The notes under the pieces are model-generated. The model was not told where the DNA came from. It was given only the letters and a program-made list of their open reading frames with translations, and ran no database searches. A stretch of 64,000 nt of DNA from positions 1 through 64,000 of the forward strand of contig NZ_JAPPRC010000003.1 of the NCBI RefSeq assembly GCF_026672425.1, given 5' to 3'. This stretch comes from Pannonibacter sp. SL95. Lineage in GTDB: Bacteria; Pseudomonadota; Alphaproteobacteria; Rhizobiales; Stappiaceae. Made by a program: the position numbers and the translations under genes. Below are positions 52,480 to 61,860 of this stretch, in pieces (position 1 is the stretch's first letter; every line of letters starts with the position of its first letter).

Positions 52480-52865
52480 GCGCCACCTCGGAGGGCATCG
52501 AGATAGGTCCGGACACTGAGGATCTTCGGCAGGCCGCCGTCGATCATCGCGTCGACCGGGCGCTGGCCGTCAAATTCTGGCCCGGTGTTGGGCAGCTTGA
52601 TCCAGCGGTCGGCAAGATCCGGACTGAAGTAGAGCTGCAGCGACTTGTAGATGCCGATGAGGGCGCTGAGGCGCAACAGCTGATCGCGGGTCAGCTCGCC
52701 CCGGAAGCTTGCGGTCTTGGCGCGTTTCCAGGAGGAGTCCGACATGTCGCACAGACCTGCGGCCTCGCGAACCGTCAACGACCATGCGTCGGCGACGCGG
52801 CTGTAGGCCTTGAGGCCGACGGCCTGAAGGTCGTCGACGGGCCGGGGCTTGAGAGCAGCTTCCAT
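52476..52865 (-). CDS. Xre/MbcA/ParS-type antitoxin (DUF2384)
   Basis: A 129-residue antitoxin. It has the DUF2384-type C-terminal region (LPNTGPEFDGQRPVDAMIDG, then LPKILSVRTYLDALRGGA) and an N-terminal helix-turn-helix-like stretch (EAAGLCDMSDSSWKRAKTAS). It binds and inhibits the adjacent RES toxin and probably represses the operon. Four-base overlap of stop and start, antitoxin first. Confidence 0.85.
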   Translation of the reverse strand: MEAALKPRPVDDLQAVGLKAYSRVADAWSLTVREAAGLCDMSDSSWKRAKTASFRGELTRDQLLRLSALIGIYKSLQLYFSPDLADRWIKLPNTGPEFDGQRPVDAMIDGGLPKILSVRTYLDALRGGA

Positions 52866-52941
52866 GCGGTCACCGTGCCAATGAGGGTCGATACCCTAAA
52901 AATAGATCATATGGACCAAAAAACAAGGTCAAATGATCCGG

Positions 52942-53892
52942 TTAGAGGTCCCGAAGCACCTCGCTGGCCCGGACGGCGGCGGAGGCGCGGTTCTCGACGC
53001 CGAGTTTGACGTAGATCTGCTCGAGGTGCTTGTTCACCGTGCGCGGGCTGAGGCCGAGAATGTCGCCGATGTCCTTGTTGGACTTGCCGCGCGAGATCCA
53101 GGTCAGGACATCCGCCTCGCGCGGGGTGAGACCGAAGCGTTGGCGCAGTGCGTCCGTCTGGCCGGGGTGGCTGGCGCTGGTGAGGCGGAACAGGTGCTCG
53201 TCAGCGCTGATCGAGCCGATGGGGGCGAATTCATACTGGCCGGCGGCCCCGAGGTCGAGCACAAGCGGGTCTGGCCGCCCCGTCGCCTGTCGGCTGGCGG
53301 CTGCGATCCAGCCGGCCAGCGCGGTTCGGATACGGTCCAGCGCGGTTTCGCCCGCAGCAACGTTGCCTCGGTCCAGGGCTTCGAGAACCTGGCTGGTCTG
53401 CGGTGTGGACCACTTGATGTTGCCGTCCGCGCTGACGGCGATCAGGTGCCGGCCTGCGGCATCCAGCGCGATGCGGGCGCTCTGGACCTGACGCGCATTG
53501 GCAAGGTGCACCCGGATGCGGGCCTGCAGCTCGTCGAGATTGATCGGCTTGGTGAGAAAGTCGACGCCGCCGCTTTCCAGCGCATGCACCACATGCTCCG
53601 TCTCGCTGAGGCCGGTCATGAAGATCACCGGCACATGCTCCAGCCCGCGCCGGGCCTTGAGCAGCCGGCAGGTCTCGAAGCCGTCGGGTGCGGGCATCAC
53701 CGCGTCCATCAGCACCATGTCCGGCGTGATGCGGTCGCAGATGGCCAGCGCGGCGGTGCCGGAGGTGGCGACCAGCACGGTAACGCCGGAGGTCTCCAGA
53801 GCCTTTGTCAGGAAGCCGAGGGTCTCGGGGGAATCATCCACCACGAGGACGATGTCGCGCGAGGCGGCGGGGGAACCGGCGGCGTCAGTCAT
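52942..53892 (-). CDS. LuxR-type response regulator, partner of NCS1-like sensor kinase
   Basis: A 316-residue response regulator. The receiver has VLVVDDSPETLGFLTKALET and PDMVLMDAVMPAPDG (phosphoacceptor Asp). The central segment (residues about 130-240) is a linker/sensor of unknown kind. The C-terminus is a LuxR helix-turn-helix: LTPREADVLTWISRGKSNKD, then LSPRTVNKHLEQIYVKL. Its ATG (53892) lies 8 bases inside the stop region of the kinase gene, so both are co-translated. A candidate site for it is the palindrome at 57481 before urtA. Confidence 0.88.
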   Translation of the reverse strand: MTDAAGSPAASRDIVLVVDDSPETLGFLTKALETSGVTVLVATSGTAALAICDRITPDMVLMDAVMPAPDGFETCRLLKARRGLEHVPVIFMTGLSETEHVVHALESGGVDFLTKPINLDELQARIRVHLANARQVQSARIALDAAGRHLIAVSADGNIKWSTPQTSQVLEALDRGNVAAGETALDRIRTALAGWIAAASRQATGRPDPLVLDLGAAGQYEFAPIGSISADEHLFRLTSASHPGQTDALRQRFGLTPREADVLTWISRGKSNKDIGDILGLSPRTVNKHLEQIYVKLGVENRASAAVRASEVLRDL

Positions 53893-56800
53893 GGGGGGCT
53901 GTGTCCTCGAGGATCTTGCGATAGCCGGCAAAGTCGAACTGTTCGATGCTTGTGCGAAGACGGGCGATGAGAGCGGCATCCGCGCCCGCGCTGTCCAGCT
54001 CGCTGAGCTTGGCCTCGATGCCATGGACGTAGCCTATGTCGCCGAGGCTGATCAGGTCGCGGATGTGCCGCGATGACAGGGAGGCGGCTGCAACTGGAAC
54101 CTTGTCGGTCTCGCCGACCACGGCAGGGGCTGGCGTCACAGGGGCCGGGACGATGGACGGGGCATCGCCGGCCCGGGTCCAGCTCAGGCCCAGCAGGCGG
54201 CCGATCCGGTCCAGGAGCTGGGCGAGATCGACGGGTTTCGACAGGGCGTCGTCATGCGCCGGTTCGCCGGCCGGGCGCAGGGCCGTGTCGCCGATGTTGG
54301 CCGAGAGCATGACGATGGGCGCGGTGAGGCCGCGCTGGCGCAAGAGGGTTGCCACCTGCCAGCCGTTCATGCCGGGCATGGAAATGTCGAGCAGCAGCAG
54401 GTCCGGCCTGGTGCGGAAGGCGCTGTCGATGCCCTGCGGCCCGTCGGCGGCCAGCTCCACTTCAAAGCCGAGCGGGGCGAGGATTTCGACCATCAGCGCC
54501 CGGTGATCTGCATTGTCGTCGATGACGAGGATCCGGCGGCGCGGGCCGGTGTAGCCGGTGACGGGGCGTTCGGGCGAGACCAGCGGCTGCTGGTCGGCAA
54601 GGGCGGCCAGCATCAGCCGGACCTCGAAGGTGCTGCCCTCGCCGGGGCGGCTCGTGACGGCCAGCGAGCCACCGAGGGTCTGCGCCATCAGCTTGGTGAT
54701 CGTCAGGCCCAGTCCCAGACCGGGCGTGCGGGCGACACTCTCGCCGCTGCCGCGCCCGAAGGGCTCGAAGATGCGGGTCATGTCTTCCTCGCCGATGCCG
54801 GTGCCGGTGTCGGAAATGCGGAAGGTGGCGACCTGCGATCGATAGCCGACCTCCAGCGTGATGGTGCCGGCGCTGGTGAATTTCACTGCATTCGACAACA
54901 GGTTGACGAGGATCTGCCGCAGGCGCTTTTCATCGGTGCGCACCAGCGTCGGCAGGTTGGGTGCCTTGCGGAACGCGAAGGCAAGGCCGGCCGCCTGGGT
55001 CTGCAGCCGCACCATGGCGACGATCTGGTCGAGGAACTCGTGGATGTTGACCGTGGCCATGTCCACCTGCAGCCGGCCGGCCTCGATGCGGGAGATGTCC
55101 AGCAAGCCATCGATCAGTCCGGAGAGGTGCTCGGCGCTGCGGCGGATGACGCGAATCGAGGCCTTGCGTTCGCGCGGGATGGCCTCGTCCCGTTCCAGCA
55201 CCTGGGCATAGCCTAGAACCGCGTTGAGTGGCGTGCGCAGCTCGTGACTGAGGCCAATGACATAGCGGCTCTTGGCAAGGTTGGCGGCCTCGGCGGCTTC
55301 CTTGGCCTTCTGCAGCGCGGCGTCTGTCTTGCGGTGCGCCTCGATCTCCTTCAGCAACAGCGAGTTCTGGCGCAGGGATTCCTCTTCTGCAACGTGGCGC
55401 GTGTCATGCGCCAGCACCAGGAACCAGACGCCAATGCCTGCCGAGATGGCGAAGACGACGAAGATCAGCGCCACCGTCCGTCCGACCACATCGGCGCCCG
55501 GTGGAAGGCTGGTGGCGGCCTGGTGGGTGATCACGGTGAGGATCAGGGCGATGCCGGCGATGACCGGAACGGCGGTCATGAGATAGCGGCCGAGCCGGGT
55601 GGAGAGATGTTCCAGGACCCAGGCGGGCAGGGCGGTCTCGGCGACGCTGCGGGTCTGATATTTCAGCCGGGCCTTCGGCTTGCAGCTGTCATGACAACGG
55701 GCATCCAGCGTGCAGCAGAGCGAGCAGATCGGCACCTGATAGGCTGGGCAATAGGCCATGTCCTCGGGCTCGAAGGGGTTCTCGCAGATCGAGCAGGTGA
55801 TGGCCGTCTTTGTCTGCCAGTGCCGGCGCGGCTTGCGCGCCAGATAGTACTTGCCGCCCGTGGCGAAGGCGATGGCCGGGGCGAGCACGAAGGCAAGGCC
55901 AAGCGCGATGAAGGTGGCGAGGGACGCTGCCAGTTGCCCGAAGGTGCCATAATGGGCGAGCAGCGCGACGATGGCGGCAAGGCTCATGGCGCCGGTGCCG
56001 ACCGGATTGATGTCATAAAGATGCGCGCGCTTGAACTCGATGCCGGGGGGTGACAGGCCGAGCGGCTTGTTCACGAACAGGTCCGCCGAGATCGCCGACA
56101 GCCAGGCCATGGCGATGATCGAGAACACGCCAAGCGTTTCCTCCAGGAGGCCGTAGATGCCGAGTTCCATCAGGAGGAGCGCGATGCCGACGTTGAAGAC
56201 CAGCCAGACCACGCGGCCCGGATGGGAATGGGTGAGCCGGGAGAAGAAGTTCGACCAGGCCAGCGACCCTGCATAGGCATTCATCACGTTGATCTTCAGC
56301 TGCGCCACCACGACGAAGGCAGCCATCAGCAGCACGGCGGCCTGCTCGGACGGCAGCATGTAGCCGAAGGCGACCGCATACATGCGCGAAGGCTCGTCTG
56401 CCTCCGCCACCGGAACGCCGGCGGAGAGGACGAGCACGGCCAGGAATGACCCGGCGATCAGCTTCGGCAGACCGATGATGACCCAGCCGGGGCCGGCCAG
56501 AAACAGGGCAAGGCGGCGCAGGATCCCGGGCTTTTCCCCCGGAGGAAGGAAGCGCAGGAAGTCGACCTGCTCGCCGATCTGGGCCATCAGCGCCAGGATC
56601 ACCGCCGAGGCCGCGCCGAACTGCATCAGGTCAACCGGATTGGAGTCCGGCGCGCGGGGGGCTCCTGTCGCCGGATCAATGCCGGAAAAGCTGAGCCAGT
56701 CCGCCACGGCACCCCAGTCTGCGAAGGCGATGAAGACAAAAGGCAGGATGTTGAGCACCAGCCAGAAAGGCTGCGTCAGGATCTGGAAGCGGCTGATGAG

Positions 56801-57307
56801 CGTGATGCCATGGGTGACCAGCGGGATCACCACCAGCGCGCTGACGATGTAGCCGATCCAAAGCGGCAGGCCGAAGGCGTAGTCGAGCGCGCTCGACATG
56901 ATCGAGGCTTCGATGGCGAACAGGATGAAGGTGAAGCTGGCGTAGATCAGCGAGGTCAGCGTCGAGCCGATGTAGCCGAAACCGGCGCCGCGGGTCAGCA
57001 GGTCGATGTCGACGCCATGGCGCATGGCCGAGCGGGCAATCGGCCAGCCGACCAGCAGAAGCACGAGACAGCCGACCAGGATCGCGGCAAAGGCATTGGC
57101 CGTGCCGTAGGACAGGGTGATGGCGCCGCCGATGGCCTCCAGCGCCAGAAAGGCGATTGCGCCGCCGGCCGTATGCGAGATCGCGCGGCTGGAGAGGCGA
57201 CGGGCGCTCTTGGCCGTGAAGCGCAGGGCATAGTCTTCCAGGGTCTGGTTGTTGACCCATTGGTTGTAATGCCGCCGCACCGGCAGGATGCGCTGGCGCG
57301 CGGTCAT
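53885..57307 (-). CDS. Hybrid sensor kinase fused to NCS1-transporter-like domain
   Basis: A 1,140-residue protein. Residues about 20-490 look like a nucleobase/urea-class (NCS1) transporter with many membrane segments (AFGLPLWIGYIVSALVVIPL; QLKINVMNAYAGSLAWSNFF). Residues about 505-542 hold a cluster of ten cysteines with CPAYQVPICSLCC, a probable metal site. Then two further membrane segments, a kinase (H box GLSHELRTPLNAVLGYAQ, His about 688; N, G1 and G2 boxes), a receiver (LLLDISMPGMNG) and a helical tail. It lies divergent to urtABCDE, so a urea or related nitrogen compound is the likely signal. Start ATG 57307 with GGGAGG upstream. Confidence 0.85.
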   Translation of the reverse strand: MTARQRILPVRRHYNQWVNNQTLEDYALRFTAKSARRLSSRAISHTAGGAIAFLALEAIGGAITLSYGTANAFAAILVGCLVLLLVGWPIARSAMRHGVDIDLLTRGAGFGYIGSTLTSLIYASFTFILFAIEASIMSSALDYAFGLPLWIGYIVSALVVIPLVTHGITLISRFQILTQPFWLVLNILPFVFIAFADWGAVADWLSFSGIDPATGAPRAPDSNPVDLMQFGAASAVILALMAQIGEQVDFLRFLPPGEKPGILRRLALFLAGPGWVIIGLPKLIAGSFLAVLVLSAGVPVAEADEPSRMYAVAFGYMLPSEQAAVLLMAAFVVVAQLKINVMNAYAGSLAWSNFFSRLTHSHPGRVVWLVFNVGIALLLMELGIYGLLEETLGVFSIIAMAWLSAISADLFVNKPLGLSPPGIEFKRAHLYDINPVGTGAMSLAAIVALLAHYGTFGQLAASLATFIALGLAFVLAPAIAFATGGKYYLARKPRRHWQTKTAITCSICENPFEPEDMAYCPAYQVPICSLCCTLDARCHDSCKPKARLKYQTRSVAETALPAWVLEHLSTRLGRYLMTAVPVIAGIALILTVITHQAATSLPPGADVVGRTVALIFVVFAISAGIGVWFLVLAHDTRHVAEEESLRQNSLLLKEIEAHRKTDAALQKAKEAAEAANLAKSRYVIGLSHELRTPLNAVLGYAQVLERDEAIPRERKASIRVIRRSAEHLSGLIDGLLDISRIEAGRLQVDMATVNIHEFLDQIVAMVRLQTQAAGLAFAFRKAPNLPTLVRTDEKRLRQILVNLLSNAVKFTSAGTITLEVGYRSQVATFRISDTGTGIGEEDMTRIFEPFGRGSGESVARTPGLGLGLTITKLMAQTLGGSLAVTSRPGEGSTFEVRLMLAALADQQPLVSPERPVTGYTGPRRRILVIDDNADHRALMVEILAPLGFEVELAADGPQGIDSAFRTRPDLLLLDISMPGMNGWQVATLLRQRGLTAPIVMLSANIGDTALRPAGEPAHDDALSKPVDLAQLLDRIGRLLGLSWTRAGDAPSIVPAPVTPAPAVVGETDKVPVAAASLSSRHIRDLISLGDIGYVHGIEAKLSELDSAGADAALIARLRTSIEQFDFAGYRKILEDTAPHD

Positions 57308-57480
57308 GCAATCCGCCTCCCTTCTGGGCATTTGCCGAAATTTTGAGCCGCAACGGCAGGTTCGGCCCGGCCAGAGCCGTCATTTCTGCCGGGTCTCGCG
57401 TCGTCTCGCTCGGCTTTGCAGGGTTCGTGCCGCTTTGCCTGCCTATCGCACGGGCGACGGCGCGGATGACGCAGGGCGCT

Positions 57481-57496
57481 TACGTCAATCGACGTA
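57481..57496 (+). promoter_or_regulatory. Palindromic operator candidate before urtA
   Basis: TACGTCAATCGACGTA: arms TACGTC and GACGTA are perfect inverted repeats around AATC. It lies 110 bases before urtA and 174 after the kinase start, so it could control one or both divergent genes. The LuxR-type regulator encoded at 52942 is the natural candidate protein; this is inference. Confidence 0.45.
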
Positions 57497-57605
57497 TGTT
57501 GCGCCGCGATATCGCAGCGCACGATCCCCTTCGACGGCTGAGGGAACCAGCCGGCCGCAAGAATGGCCAAGGTCAAGGCAGTCGGGGACAGAAGGGGACA
57601 AACAG

Positions 57606-58898
57606 ATGATGAAACTGAAAAGCCGCATGGCAGGGCTGACGCTCGCAGGTCTGATGGCATCGACCATGATGGGCGGTGCGATGGCCGAGGAGACCATCAA
57701 GATCGGCATCCTGCACTCGCTCTCGGGCACGATGGCGATTTCCGAGACCACGCTGAAGGACACGATGCTGTTCCTCATCGAGGAGCAGAACAAGAAGGGC
57801 GGCGTGCTCGGCAAGAAGCTGGAAGCCGTGGTCGTTGACCCGGCCTCAGACTGGCCGCTGTTTGCCGAAAAGGCGCGCGAGCTGATCTCGGTCAACAAGG
57901 TCTCGGCCGTGTTCGGCTGCTGGACCTCGGTGTCGCGCAAGTCGGTTCTGCCGGTGTTCGAGGAGCTGAACTCGATCCTGTTCTACCCCGTCCAGTATGA
58001 AGGCGAGGAAAGCCAGCGCAACGTCTTCTACACCGGCGCTGCCCCCAACCAGCAGGCGATCCCGGCGGTGGATTACCTGATGAAGGACGAAGGCGTCGAG
58101 CGCTGGGTTCTGGCCGGCACCGACTATGTCTATCCGCGCACGACCAACAAGATCCTTGAAGCCTACCTGAAGTCGAAGGGCGTCAAGGACGAGGACATCA
58201 TGATCAACTACACGCCGTTCGGTCATTCCGACTGGCAGACGATCGTGTCCGACATCAAGGCTTTCGGCTCGGCTGGCAAGAAGACCGCGGTGGTCTCGAC
58301 GATCAACGGCGACGCCAACGTGCCGTTCTACAAGGAACTGGGCAACGCCGGCATCAAAGCCGAAGACATCCCCGTCGTCGCCTTCTCGGTGGGTGAGGAA
58401 GAGCTCGCCGGCCTCGACACCGCGCCGCTGGTTGGTCACCTGGCCGCCTGGAACTACTTCCAGTCCGTCGACAACCCGGTCAATGCCGAGTTCATCTCCA
58501 GCTGGCGTGCGTTCACCGGCAACGACAAGCGCGTGACCAATGACCCGATGGAAGCGCATTACATCGGCTTCAACATGTGGGTGAAGGCGGTCGAGAAGGC
58601 TGGCACCGTCGATCCGGATGCCGTGATCGACTCCCTCGTCGGCGTGTCCGTGCCGAACCTCTCCGGCGGCTACTCGGCCATGATGCCGAACCACCACATC
58701 ACCAAGCCGGTGCTCATCGGCGAGATCCAGGCCGACGGCCAGTTCGAGACCGTATGGGAAACCCCGGGCCTCGTGGTGGGCGACGAGTGGTCTGACTACC
58801 TCGAAGGCTCCAAGGACCTGATCGCCGACTGGCGCGCGCCGCTGTCCTGCGGAAACTTCAACGTCAAGACCGGCAAGTGCGGCGGCTCCGGCAGCTGA
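57606..58898 (+). CDS. urtA: Urea ABC transporter substrate-binding protein UrtA
   Basis: A 430-residue periplasmic binding protein. The signal is SRMAGLTLAGLMASTMMGGA. KIGILHSLSGTMAISETTLK and VSRKSVLPVFEELN are characteristic of UrtA, and GSGS ends the protein. First of five genes for the urea importer of the branched-chain amino acid type. ATG 57606 is used (a second ATG follows at 57609). An upstream candidate operator and a divergent sensor kinase precede it. Confidence 0.95.
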   Translation: MMKLKSRMAGLTLAGLMASTMMGGAMAEETIKIGILHSLSGTMAISETTLKDTMLFLIEEQNKKGGVLGKKLEAVVVDPASDWPLFAEKARELISVNKVSAVFGCWTSVSRKSVLPVFEELNSILFYPVQYEGEESQRNVFYTGAAPNQQAIPAVDYLMKDEGVERWVLAGTDYVYPRTTNKILEAYLKSKGVKDEDIMINYTPFGHSDWQTIVSDIKAFGSAGKKTAVVSTINGDANVPFYKELGNAGIKAEDIPVVAFSVGEEELAGLDTAPLVGHLAAWNYFQSVDNPVNAEFISSWRAFTGNDKRVTNDPMEAHYIGFNMWVKAVEKAGTVDPDAVIDSLVGVSVPNLSGGYSAMMPNHHITKPVLIGEIQADGQFETVWETPGLVVGDEWSDYLEGSKDLIADWRAPLSCGNFNVKTGKCGGSGS

Positions 58899-58970
58899 TG
58901 TGAGCGTAAGCGAGGTCTCCTTTCCGGATGTCCGGGAAGGGGGCTTTCGAGACGCTGACAAGCTCTCCGC

Positions 58971-59006
58971 GTCACCCCGGCTCTCGCGTTGCTCGGCCGG
59001 GGTGAC
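58971..59006. repeat. Intergenic palindrome between urtA and urtB
   Basis: GTCACCCCGG (58971-58980) and CCGGGGTGAC (58997-59006) form a 10-bp hairpin stem, related to the dispersed repeats seen at 25560, 26785, 36368 and 39240. It lies 73 bases after urtA and may dampen or process the transcript. Confidence 0.65.
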
Positions 59007-59074
59007 ACGGAGCGGGTGCGGAAAATGGTTTGCATGTTGGCCCAATCCCAAATTCTTCCAGCCTGGTGGCGCAT

Positions 59075-60703
59075 ATGTCTCTGAAAAATCTGATGATCTG
59101 CCTGCTGGCGCTGGTGATGGGCTGCATGGTCCAGACAACCGGTCATGCAGAGGGCGTTGAGGTGCTTCGGCCACTGGTCAATGCGCTGGCTAAGGGCGGC
59201 TTCAAGGAAACGGAGGCGCAGGTCGGTGCGCTGGCTGCGACGGCAAACCCGGCTGTGGCACCCGCGCTTGAGGCGCTGTCCAACGGTGACCTTTATGAGC
59301 GCAAGAGCGACAAGCTGGTCGTTATCGGGACCAAGGCTGGCGCGGATCTCGCCCTGACCGATCCGCTAACAGGCGAGGCGCTCGGCACCACGTCGCCGGC
59401 GGCGCTGACAAAGATCAAGGTCAACAATGGCTTGCGCCGCACCATCCGCAGCGCGCTGGGCGGCCTGACGCTGATGGCGCCGGATCCGCAGGTGCGGATG
59501 GCTGCGGCGGGTGCGATGTTCAAATCGGTCGACGTCGAAGGATTGGCGCTGCTGGATGCGGCGATTGCGGCCGAGACCGACGCTCGCGTTCTGACCGTAA
59601 TGCAGGAGGCGCGGGCTGCCGTTCTCCTCGCGGTCGATGCGCCCGAAACAACCAAGATCGAGGCCGTTCGCGTGCTGGCGGGCCGCGGTGACCGGGATGC
59701 CCTGTCGATCCTGACGGGCGTAGCCGGAAACGCCGGGACGCCGGTTGCCCTGCGCGATGCCGCGACCCGCGCCATCACCGGCATCAACCAGAACTTGGCG
59801 CTCTGGGATGTTGGCCAGAATGTCTGGTACGGCATTTCGCTGGGGTCTGTGCTGTTGCTGGCCGCCATCGGCCTTGCCATCACCTTCGGTGTAATGGGCG
59901 TCATCAACATGGCGCATGGCGAGATGGTAATGATCGGGGCCTATGTCACCTTCATGGTGCAGGAGGTGATCCGCACCACCGCGCCGGGACTGTTCGGCGG
60001 CTCGCTCGCCATCGCCCTGCCGCTTGCCTTTCTCGTGACCGCGCTGATCGGCATTGCCATCGAGCGCGGGATCATCCGCTTCCTCTATGGCCGGCCGCTG
60101 GAGACACTGCTGGCCACCTGGGGCCTGTCGCTGATCCTGCAGCAGGCCGTGCGTTCCATCTTCGGCCCGACCAATCGGGAAGTCGGCAATCCGGACTGGA
60201 TGTCCGGTGCCTTCCAGCTCGGCGAGATGACGATCACCTACAACCGCCTCTGGATCGTGGTGTTCTCGCTGCTGGTCTTTGCTGGGCTGATGCTGGTGCT
60301 GAAGAAGACGCCCTTTGGCCTCTATACGCGGGCTGTGACCCAGAACCGGCGCATGGCAGCCTCGATGGGCATCCGCACACCCTGGATCGACGCGCTGACC
60401 TTCGGGCTTGGGTCGGGCATTGCTGGCATTGCCGGGGTGGCGCTGTCGCAGATCGACAACGTGTCGCCCAACCTCGGTCAGGGTTACATCATCGACAGCT
60501 TCATGGTCGTGGTGTTCGGCGGGGTCGGCAATCTCTGGGGCACGCTTGTCGGCGCGCTGACGCTTGGTGTGGTGAACAAGTTCCTGGAACCCTATGCCGG
60601 GGCAGTGCTCGCCAAGATCCTCATGCTCGTCTTCATCATCCTCTTCATCCAGAAGCGTCCGCGGGGGCTGTTCGCCCTCAAGGGCCGGGCAGTCGAAGCA
60701 TGA
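59075..60703 (+). CDS. urtB: Urea ABC transporter permease UrtB
   Basis: A 542-residue permease. The N-terminal 230 residues form a soluble exported domain typical of UrtB (signal LKNLMICLLALVMGCMVQ). The rest has the membrane segments, with FGVMGVINMAHGEMVMIGAY and GVALSQIDNVSPNLGQGY as LivH-like motifs. ATG 59075 is preferred; TTG 59030 in frame is possible. Overlaps urtC by 4 bases. Confidence 0.93.
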   Translation: MSLKNLMICLLALVMGCMVQTTGHAEGVEVLRPLVNALAKGGFKETEAQVGALAATANPAVAPALEALSNGDLYERKSDKLVVIGTKAGADLALTDPLTGEALGTTSPAALTKIKVNNGLRRTIRSALGGLTLMAPDPQVRMAAAGAMFKSVDVEGLALLDAAIAAETDARVLTVMQEARAAVLLAVDAPETTKIEAVRVLAGRGDRDALSILTGVAGNAGTPVALRDAATRAITGINQNLALWDVGQNVWYGISLGSVLLLAAIGLAITFGVMGVINMAHGEMVMIGAYVTFMVQEVIRTTAPGLFGGSLAIALPLAFLVTALIGIAIERGIIRFLYGRPLETLLATWGLSLILQQAVRSIFGPTNREVGNPDWMSGAFQLGEMTITYNRLWIVVFSLLVFAGLMLVLKKTPFGLYTRAVTQNRRMAASMGIRTPWIDALTFGLGSGIAGIAGVALSQIDNVSPNLGQGYIIDSFMVVVFGGVGNLWGTLVGALTLGVVNKFLEPYAGAVLAKILMLVFIILFIQKRPRGLFALKGRAVEA

Positions 60704-61857
60704 TTACGTCGTTTCTCGTTCGCGCCTTCGACCGCCAGGCGGCGCTGTTCCTGGCCATCCTCGGTCTTGTCATTGTTGCGGTGCCGGCGCTCAACCTGCT
60801 GCTACCGCCTGACCATCCGCTGCATGTGCCGACCTATGCGGTCAGCCTGATGGGCAAGTATCTGACCTATGCGCTGCTGGCGCTGTCGGTGGATCTGGTC
60901 TGGGGTTACTGCGGCATCCTCTCGCTCGGACACGGTGCCTTCTTTGCCCTCGGCGGCTATGCCATGGGCATGTACCTGATGCGCCAGATCGGACCGCGCG
61001 GCGTTTATGGTGACCCGGTGCTGCCGGACTTCATGGTGTTCCTGAACTGGAAGGAGCTGCCCTGGTATTGGACCGGCTTCGACATGTTCCCCTATGCGTT
61101 GATGATGGTGCTCTTGGTGCCGGGCGTGCTGGCCTTCATCTTCGGCTGGTTTGCCTTCCGCTCGCGTGTGTCCGGGGTTTATCTGTCGATCATCACCCAG
61201 GCGCTCACCTATGCGCTGCTGCTCGCCTTCTTCCGCAATGACATGGGCTTTGGCGGCAACAATGGCCTCACCGACTTCAAGGACATCCTCGGCTTCCCGG
61301 TCCAGGCGGACGGAACCCGCGCGGCGCTGTTCGTGGCCTCCGGGCTGGCCCTGGTGCTGTGCTTCCTGCTGGCCCGCTCGGTCACCCGGTCCAAGCTCGG
61401 CAAGGTGCTGGTGGCGGTGCGCGATGCGGAAAGCCGCACGCGCTTCCTCGGCTACCGGGTGGAGCATTACAAGCTGTTCGTCTGGACCCTGTCGGCGATG
61501 ATGGCCGGGCTTGCAGGGGCGCTCTACGTGCCGCAGGTCGGCATCATCAACCCGGGCGAGTTCGAGCCGGCCAATTCCATCGAGGCCGTCATCTGGGTGG
61601 CCGTCGGCGGGCGGGGCACGCTGTTCGGCCCGATCTTTGGCGCGGTGCTGGTCAACTATGGCAAGACCTGGTTCACGGCGGTGCTGCCGGAGGTCTGGCT
61701 GTTTGCCCTTGGTGCCCTGTTCGTCGTCGTCACCCTGTTCCTGCCGAAAGGGCTGGTCGGTCTGGCCGCCATGGTGCGGGCCCGGCTGCCCCGGCACCGG
61801 ACGCTGAAATCCGAACCCGCAACGCCCTCCACGGGCGAACCCCAACCGGCGGAGTAA
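60700..61857 (+). CDS. urtC: Urea ABC transporter permease UrtC
   Basis: A 385-residue LivM-like permease with about nine membrane segments. VDLVWGYCGILSLGHGAFFA is the conserved permease motif, and VGGRGTLFGPIFGAVLVNYG a second. ATG 60700 overlaps the urtB stop. Follows UrtB and precedes the ATPases, the standard order. Confidence 0.94.
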   Translation: MITSFLVRAFDRQAALFLAILGLVIVAVPALNLLLPPDHPLHVPTYAVSLMGKYLTYALLALSVDLVWGYCGILSLGHGAFFALGGYAMGMYLMRQIGPRGVYGDPVLPDFMVFLNWKELPWYWTGFDMFPYALMMVLLVPGVLAFIFGWFAFRSRVSGVYLSIITQALTYALLLAFFRNDMGFGGNNGLTDFKDILGFPVQADGTRAALFVASGLALVLCFLLARSVTRSKLGKVLVAVRDAESRTRFLGYRVEHYKLFVWTLSAMMAGLAGALYVPQVGIINPGEFEPANSIEAVIWVAVGGRGTLFGPIFGAVLVNYGKTWFTAVLPEVWLFALGALFVVVTLFLPKGLVGLAAMVRARLPRHRTLKSEPATPSTGEPQPAE

Positions 61858-61860
61858 GCC

